36,995 nt of DNA from Defluviitaleaceae bacterium (GTDB taxonomy: Bacteria; Bacillota; Clostridia; Lachnospirales; WRAX01), in NCBI GenBank assembly GCA_009780415.1, contig WRAC01000027.1, positions 1 through 36,995 on the forward strand, written 5' to 3'. The position numbers were made by a program, and so were the translations under genes. Of the stretch, positions 31,703 to 36,995 are shown in pieces. How positions within the stretch are numbered: position 1 is the stretch's first letter; each line of letters starts with the position of its first letter. The notes under the pieces were generated by a model. The model did not search any database, had not been told where the DNA came from, and saw only the letters and a list, made by a program, of their open reading frames with translations.

Positions 31703-33021
31703 GCAGTTCCGAAAATTTCCGGCTTATGCCGGTGTTTAAACCAAGCCTTACCGAAGGCGAGTATACGATCATCGCCAATCAAAAGGTGACGGATCCCGTA
31801 TCCCATGAGTTCCCCGAAGCCCGAGCCACAGTGTACGTAGGGACAAAGCATTTCTCGATACCGTCGGATGAAGTGCACAGCGTTTACCCGCCGCCGGATC
31901 AGGCCGGGGATTACGCCGATGTTCTGCCGCACATCGTGTTCAACAAGGCTACGCTGCCATGGGAACGTAAAATTAAGAACGACGTGCCGTGGATAGTCCT
32001 GCTCTGCCTTAACAAGGAGGAGATAGCCGATGTAAAGGACATAACAGCCGCTGAACTGTGCGATCCCACGAAAAGGGAGGGTAACGTTTTCTTTCCCTTG
32101 AACTCGCTGCCGCCCCTTGCGGGGGAAAGCGCGGACAGCGTGGTTTCGGTCATCGACATACCCAGGCGGGTATATAAGGACTTGTTCCCCATGCCGGAGG
32201 AAGCGCAATTCCTGGCCCATGTTAAAACCGTGAGCGCCGTGGACAAGGACGACAACCACATAACTCACGACGGGCAGTATTCCACTGTTTTCGCCAACCG
32301 TTTCGTACCCACCGGAGCCGAGACGCAATTAAACGAAATCCATGCCGTATCAATTGAGGGTTACACCGACTATTTTCCCGGCATGGCAAAGGAATCCGTT
32401 TTAGACGCATACGAAATGCTAAGGTTCATTTCACTGTACCGCTGGAATGCGCCCTCTCAGGGCGGCGCGCCTGTGGGGTTCAGGGATGTGTTCGGTGAAA
32501 TGGATGTCGCGCCGCTGGCTTTGGAGCCGTCAAAAACGGCGGGTGATCCGGTGAAGCATATGCTGGGGCGCGGCGAACTCCCGCGTATACACAAGACACG
32601 CAGCGGTGAGGTTACGGCGTCCGTTTACCGGGGGCCGCTGGTGCCGCATAATTCGGCGAAGGAAATAGATCCCGGTAATATCCCGCCTTACGAATCCCCC
32701 ACCGCCGACCATAAAGTCATATATGACTGCGAAAAAGGTGTGTTTAACACGGCTTACGCCGCCGCATGGCAGATAGGCCGCCTTGCCATGCTGAACGATA
32801 AAGCGCTATCCCATATACTGCTCCGGTGGCGGCAAGGCAACAGGAAAGCCCACGCCGGCAAGCGTTTAAACGAAATGCTGCGGAACAGGCTGTCGGAGTT
32901 TACGGAGCAGGAGGGCTTTTTGGAATATATTGCCCGCGAGCTTGCCGGGAAGATCATCGAAGACGGGTGCATTGCGCCGCTTGCGTCAGACGGGAGGGAT
33001 ATCGATGCAAAGCTGGATTAA
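31699..33021 (+). CDS. 440-residue protein of the DUF6603 operon, function unknown
   Basis: Soluble, no signal peptide. The N-terminal half is strand-rich: FKPSLTEGEYTIIANQKV, then ATVYVGTKHFSIPSDEVHSVYPP, with VPWIVLLCLNKEE in the middle. A STVFANRF...IHAVSIEGYTDYF segment looks like a conserved core. The C-terminal part is helical with NTAYAAAWQIGRLAMLNDKA followed by LRWRQGNRKAHAGKR, a basic helix. I recognise the pattern as belonging to uncharacterised proteins associated with DUF6603-type genes, but cannot name a family. It is coupled by ATGA overlap to the giant gene and overlaps the next start by 17 bases. Confidence 0.75.
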   Translation: MSSSENFRLMPVFKPSLTEGEYTIIANQKVTDPVSHEFPEARATVYVGTKHFSIPSDEVHSVYPPPDQAGDYADVLPHIVFNKATLPWERKIKNDVPWIVLLCLNKEEIADVKDITAAELCDPTKREGNVFFPLNSLPPLAGESADSVVSVIDIPRRVYKDLFPMPEEAQFLAHVKTVSAVDKDDNHITHDGQYSTVFANRFVPTGAETQLNEIHAVSIEGYTDYFPGMAKESVLDAYEMLRFISLYRWNAPSQGGAPVGFRDVFGEMDVAPLALEPSKTAGDPVKHMLGRGELPRIHKTRSGEVTASVYRGPLVPHNSAKEIDPGNIPPYESPTADHKVIYDCEKGVFNTAYAAAWQIGRLAMLNDKALSHILLRWRQGNRKAHAGKRLNEMLRNRLSEFTEQEGFLEYIARELAGKIIEDGCIAPLASDGRDIDAKLD

Positions 33022-33880
33022 TTTGCCGGATAACGATACATACGTATTTGACAGCGAAATATGGAATCCGAACCTGCTGCCGCTGACCATGCAGGATTGG
33101 CTGGGCGAGCTGGCTCTGCTAAGGAGTTTGCCATTCTGTTATCTTGTGCCGGACGAACGGCTGCTGCCCCCGGAATCCATGCGTTTCTTCTTTTTGGACA
33201 GGCCGTGGATCGACGCGATGGTAAACGGCGCGGTCAGCGTTGGGCGTGTATCTGAGAACGACGCGCGGACGGACGGGCATTTGGCGGCCGGCAATCTTGA
33301 TGTGGCTTTCTCAGCGGTAAGGGGCTACCGACCGTCCCGTATGCATAAGAACCATTTGAAAAAACTGCCGGAAAGCCGGACATTCCGCAATACGGTATTA
33401 TCAATAACCGGGTTTTTATTGCGTTCAAGAATTGTACGGTTTATGAACGGGCTGGAAGTGCAGGGCTTTGCCAAGGATGCCTCCGGTGAGGATGTGCCGG
33501 CGGATCTCATGCGTATGGAGCCTCTGAGCAACGACATCCTCCTTTGCCTGTTTGACGGTGAAGTCTCCCGTGTACGGATAAAAGAGCCGGTCGAGGGGAT
33601 GCGGTTCGGCGGCAAACGGCATGAAAACGGGGAGCGGTATATTCTGGCGAGAGATATAAAAGAGCCTAAGGTGGGCGAAGTCTTGGGCGAGATACCGCTG
33701 AAGGTTTCGGGCAGCGGGCGGCTGGATATCGCGGACTTAAAAGAAAAGCTGTCGGCAAAGCTCATGGATGCGGATTTAAACTCCGCTCATATGGCTTTCG
33801 AGCTGTTGGCGGCGCCCGAGATATTCGAGGTCACAAGAAAGGGAGGGACGGCTTTTGAACGCTCTATTCGTACCGATTGA
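33005..33880 (+). CDS. 291-residue protein of the DUF6603 operon, function unknown
   Basis: ATG 33005 with GGAGGGAT six bases upstream inside the end of the previous gene. A longer in-frame start at 32930 is unlikely because it lacks such a site. The stretch LPFCYLVPDERLLPPESMRF followed by FFLDRPWIDAMVNGAVSVGR is striking and probably the conserved core. The central part has FLLRSRIVRFMNGLEVQGFAKD and a C-terminal strand-rich region with LCLFDGEVSRVRIKEPVEGM. No signal peptide or membrane segment. Overlaps the next gene by 26 bases. No named family recognised. Confidence 0.75.
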   Translation: MQSWINLPDNDTYVFDSEIWNPNLLPLTMQDWLGELALLRSLPFCYLVPDERLLPPESMRFFFLDRPWIDAMVNGAVSVGRVSENDARTDGHLAAGNLDVAFSAVRGYRPSRMHKNHLKKLPESRTFRNTVLSITGFLLRSRIVRFMNGLEVQGFAKDASGEDVPADLMRMEPLSNDILLCLFDGEVSRVRIKEPVEGMRFGGKRHENGERYILARDIKEPKVGEVLGEIPLKVSGSGRLDIADLKEKLSAKLMDADLNSAHMAFELLAAPEIFEVTRKGGTAFERSIRTD

Positions 33881-36800
33881 CGTAGAGGCGCATGTAACAA
33901 ACCGCGAAAACCCCGACCACAAGAGGATAGCGGAACTGACCCCCAATTTCGCGGAGCTGTATTACGAAACGCTGGGCGGGAAGGTGGAGCGGCAGCCGTT
34001 TGACATCGGGCGGGTGCTTGAGGCCGGCGTCCATCTGCATTTTATTCTCCCAGACGCCCTGACGCAGGGCGACGAGGAGAACGGGTACAGGCATATCCCC
34101 AACCGCTGGCTTGTGACGCGTATCGTGTCGGGCAAGACATTCCGGGTTAAATGTTTTGTTGTGGAAAGCGATTACCTTGGCTCATCAAGCAAGGAGGGTG
34201 TGCCGGTGCCGCTTTTCGGCGGGGAAGAAGTGTACGAAGACCCCCCATACGGCTACCTGGGACGGCAATATCCCCTTGGGAGCCAGCCCAAACCCGGACG
34301 GGTGTACGGCGGCTTAACCGCGCTGGGCTACGGGGATCCGGCATTCTCAGCTTATTACCCCGGTTGCCGTTCGGTGCTGGGGTTATATGACGACCTTGCA
34401 GATGCCCCGTCCGAATGCGCGCTTACCTATACGGTCGCCGGGTGGTACGAGGGCGGCGCGGTTGTCCCTTTACGCAACGCCACGGAGGATACTTTCGCCG
34501 GGATACTGGACGCGCTGGCTTGGGACGCGGGGAAAAGCAAGGTAAAGAACGAAACGATATGCCACGGTATTGTAACGGGCATAGAATGGAAGGGTAAGGC
34601 TTCCCCATATCCCTCCGGGGAGCCGAAGGGGTTGGTGGAGGTCGCTGTCGGCAACACATCGGATGAAGCGCTGGCTGCGCTGATTGCCGCGAAGGCAGGC
34701 GGCTCCGGCGCGGAAGCGTTGGAACGCTTCCTGTTGGCGCTGCAATATGACCTGTTAAACGAGTTCACCGACGTGGATAAAGGCCCGGCGTACGTGCAGG
34801 ACTCTATACACCGCAACGCGTTCACGGAAGCCGACGGCGGTCTGCGCTGGATTATCCGCCGTACCGACAAGCCCGGGGACGTACAACTGCCCAAAGGTAT
34901 AGGAGTGCCGCTGGATATGCTGAACCGGAAACAGCGGGTTCTGGACGCTTTGCAAGCGGAGCGGCTCTTCTGGCTGGGGAAGATGCACACGACCTGGTAC
35001 GGTTACATGCTATGCCACGAGGAGGGCAGGCCCGGCAAGGAAGCTCCCTCCATTGAGGCGTTTACGGACGAGATTACAAGACTGGCAAGCATAGCAGACG
35101 ATATCACGGATGAATCCGAGATTTTAAATGGTGAAATCTCGTTCATATCAGATGAAATAAACAAGAAAATCGATAAGGATAAGGCCAAGGGCTTTTATAT
35201 TTTAGAAGCCGAACCGCGCGAGCGGTTCTACGCGCCGAACGACCCTGTGGTGCTGCTGGCCGGAGACGGCGTAGGCAGAGGGTTTCTCTTCGGCGAGGAT
35301 TCCCGGTACGATCCGGTGAACGGGCGCCTGAAATGCCGGGATACCTTAGTACACGGCATATCCGGGAAAACTGGCGGCAAAGAAGTTATTATTACCATAA
35401 ATGAGATATTGGGCTTTTTCGCCGATTTGCCGGATAAGGCTTCACAATTCCTATGGCTCAGCGGGCTTCTGTGTGAAACGGCCTGCCTCGCGCCGTCATT
35501 ATCCGTTGAAATAGCCAACACCTATAATCTCGCGTATGTAAAACCCGTAGGGGACATCCCCTGCCCCATAGCCGTAAATCCCTGGTCACAGCCATGGAAC
35601 ACGCTGTTTTTCTCATGGGAGATACAATACCGCGCAACCCGCACAGACAGCGGCGATGACAACACCATGAAAAATTGGGCGCAGGGTGAGATTGATTACT
35701 CATACAAGGGAGGATTGCCAACCGCGTTCCATAGGTACGGGGGCAACTCCGTCCTGACGCCTCACTCGGCAAAGCTGCTGTCAGACCGGCTAACCAAATA
35801 CGCCGGAACCGTAACCGACCCGGAAATGAAGAAAACATTGGACATGCTGGCGGGTATTATAAAAGACTTAAAGGTACTCTCACAGTCCTTCGGCGGTCAA
35901 CGGGAGTGGCTTCTGTCCCGCCGCCACGCCATGGAGCTGCCCCGGCTTCCTTTCAAGGGTGATAGCTTAACGGAGCTGGTTAACCGATACCTAAGCATCC
36001 CCGCTGGCCCGGATTGCCTGACGCCCGCGCCGGATTTCCCGTTCTTCCCGGTACGGGGCGGGTTCGTTAACATAGGCGAAATGGTTTCAGTGAATACGTT
36101 CGGCGGGCGGCAGCTTTTAGGTACTGCGGTCAACAATGTCTATGTGTCCGAAATGCTGAGGGCGGATATACCCGGGAACATAGCCCAATTACCGCCGCGT
36201 TTTACGCAGTTCGCACGGTTGGGATTTTCGTGGCTGTCCGTCATGAACGAAACTGTTGAATCCAACGCCGACCCCGACACCACGCCCGTTTGCGGCTTTA
36301 TCATCCCCAACATATTGAACAAGGGGCTGATGGTTTATGATATGGACGGCTCTTTCAAGGGTACGCTGAAGCTCGCCTATGAAGGCGAGAAGACCGTAGC
36401 CCGCTGGGTGAGCGCGCCCAGCCGGAAACTCCGCGTTTTTGAGGACGAAGAATTTTCAAACCGTCATTTGCGTGATTTTATCGCGGGTATCCTTTCGCAC
36501 AATAAGGAGGGCGGCGCATTTCAAGCTTTTCTGGCGGCGTTGGATCAGCGGCTTGATTCATCCATCAACGAAAGCGACGTATATGGGGAGCCGCTCTCAG
36601 CCATTTGGGGCAGAACATTGGTTCTGGCCCGCGCCAGCTTGAATTTGGAACTGATGACCCCGCCTGAATACAGTATGTCCTATAATGACCTAGGGGCGAA
36701 CCATACAGGCGGCTTCGAGAAAATACGCTTCAATACGCTGATTGGGGACGCGGCGCGCGTTAGGGATTCCCTCGCCGGGTATTTCGCGCAGAAAACAGGG

Positions 36801-36995
36801 ACGGCGGAGGATTACAAGACATTCTGTCCCGCCGCCAGTTCCGTACCCACGAAATACAGCTCCGCTTATGTAGATTATAAAAAACAAAACACCCTTTCCG
36901 CAAGTGACAAGGAAGCATCTGTATTCACCATGCTGATGGAACCGGGGGCAAGTTTTGTGATGCGCACGGGGATTCTTCCGGTAAAAACGGCCCTG
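33855..36995 (+). CDS. Very large protein of the DUF6603 operon, 3' end outside the window
   Basis: Open from TTG 33855 (GGGAGGGAC six bases upstream) to the window edge with no stop, 1047 codons so far. I read the frame through line by line. The N-terminus MNALFVPIDVEAHVTNREN is followed by a strand-rich region. A short coiled-coil-like segment lies at about 400-440 (ITRLASIADDITDESEILN). Then come conserved-looking blocks RFYAPNDPVVLLAGDG, QPWNTLFFSWEIQYR, LSQSFGGQREWLL, QLPPRFTQFARLGF, TTPVCGFIIPNILNKGLMVY and GRTLVLARASLNLEL, with MRTGILPVKTAL at the window edge. No signal peptide or membrane helix. Function unknown; likely a second large structural subunit beside the giant DUF6603 protein. 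Confidence 0.8.
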   Translation, partial: MNALFVPIDVEAHVTNRENPDHKRIAELTPNFAELYYETLGGKVERQPFDIGRVLEAGVHLHFILPDALTQGDEENGYRHIPNRWLVTRIVSGKTFRVKCFVVESDYLGSSSKEGVPVPLFGGEEVYEDPPYGYLGRQYPLGSQPKPGRVYGGLTALGYGDPAFSAYYPGCRSVLGLYDDLADAPSECALTYTVAGWYEGGAVVPLRNATEDTFAGILDALAWDAGKSKVKNETICHGIVTGIEWKGKASPYPSGEPKGLVEVAVGNTSDEALAALIAAKAGGSGAEALERFLLALQYDLLNEFTDVDKGPAYVQDSIHRNAFTEADGGLRWIIRRTDKPGDVQLPKGIGVPLDMLNRKQRVLDALQAERLFWLGKMHTTWYGYMLCHEEGRPGKEAPSIEAFTDEITRLASIADDITDESEILNGEISFISDEINKKIDKDKAKGFYILEAEPRERFYAPNDPVVLLAGDGVGRGFLFGEDSRYDPVNGRLKCRDTLVHGISGKTGGKEVIITINEILGFFADLPDKASQFLWLSGLLCETACLAPSLSVEIANTYNLAYVKPVGDIPCPIAVNPWSQPWNTLFFSWEIQYRATRTDSGDDNTMKNWAQGEIDYSYKGGLPTAFHRYGGNSVLTPHSAKLLSDRLTKYAGTVTDPEMKKTLDMLAGIIKDLKVLSQSFGGQREWLLSRRHAMELPRLPFKGDSLTELVNRYLSIPAGPDCLTPAPDFPFFPVRGGFVNIGEMVSVNTFGGRQLLGTAVNNVYVSEMLRADIPGNIAQLPPRFTQFARLGFSWLSVMNETVESNADPDTTPVCGFIIPNILNKGLMVYDMDGSFKGTLKLAYEGEKTVARWVSAPSRKLRVFEDEEFSNRHLRDFIAGILSHNKEGGAFQAFLAALDQRLDSSINESDVYGEPLSAIWGRTLVLARASLNLELMTPPEYSMSYNDLGANHTGGFEKIRFNTLIGDAARVRDSLAGYFAQKTGTAEDYKTFCPAASSVPTKYSSAYVDYKKQNTLSASDKEASVFTMLMEPGASFVMRTGILPVKTAL

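Noticed and set aside
30919-32328. 469-codon open frame on the minus strand
   Set aside because: It lies across two strongly supported coupled plus-strand genes and has no protein-family features.
27593-36995. Phage tail or contractile injection system
   Set aside because: Large collinear genes suggested it, but no sheath, tube, baseplate, tape-measure or AAA ATPase motif can be seen.

Overview
The window looks like a chromosomal piece of an uncultured Gram-positive anaerobe, most likely a member of the Bacillota (class Clostridia). The basis is an L10-type leader in front of rplJ-rplL, strong AGGAGG-like ribosome binding sites used with ATG, GTG and TTG starts, a YesM/YesN-type two-component pair beside an LplB/LplC-type sugar ABC transporter, a YtrA-type GntR regulator, and a response regulator with a winged-helix output of the clostridial SARP-like kind. 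No phage, plasmid replication, tRNA or rRNA gene is visible.

Layout. 1-1.1 kb: the end of a frameshifted IS630-type transposase and a short orphan reading frame. 1.1-6.1 kb: a membrane protein gene facing left and rplJ-rplL facing right share a control region with two back-to-back sigma-A promoters. rplJL has a leader with an attenuator and its own terminator, and is followed by a GNAT acetyltransferase, hflX and a flavodoxin. 6.1-9.5 kb (minus): an O-antigen-ligase/polymerase-like membrane protein followed by a WG-repeat lipoprotein-like or secreted protein. 9.7-11.6 kb: an autoregulated-looking YtrA-type regulator with a two-gene ABC exporter. 11.9-12.7 kb (minus): a response regulator whose phospho-acceptor aspartate is a glutamate. 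13.1-16.3 kb: GNAT, an APH(3')-like kinase, nitroreductase, a DMT-type exporter and a VOC protein in one direction, a detoxification/resistance-like run.

16.3-17.7 kb is a small accessory island. Two 110-bp palindromic elements, 96% identical and in opposite orientation, each with its own 3-bp target duplication (TAA and TGA), bracket a minus-strand operon of an 86-aa protein, a DUF3892 protein and three very small, highly charged proteins of 36-37 aa. The last of these is separated from the others by a further 104-bp dyad. 17.7-26.0 kb (minus) is a carbohydrate uptake locus: response regulator, sensor kinase, two permeases, solute-binding lipoprotein, TIM-barrel sugar isomerase/epimerase-like protein and ThuA-like protein.

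26.1-37.0 kb is the most unusual part. A metallo-beta-lactamase-fold protein diverges from a tightly overlapping rightward operon of at least four large genes: a 1369-aa protein with a DUF6603-like region, a 440-aa protein, a 291-aa protein and a protein of more than 1046 aa that runs off the window. All four lack signal peptides and membrane segments, and their start and stop codons overlap. This suggests co-translated cytosolic parts of one undescribed machine or particle. Its function cannot be read from the sequence.
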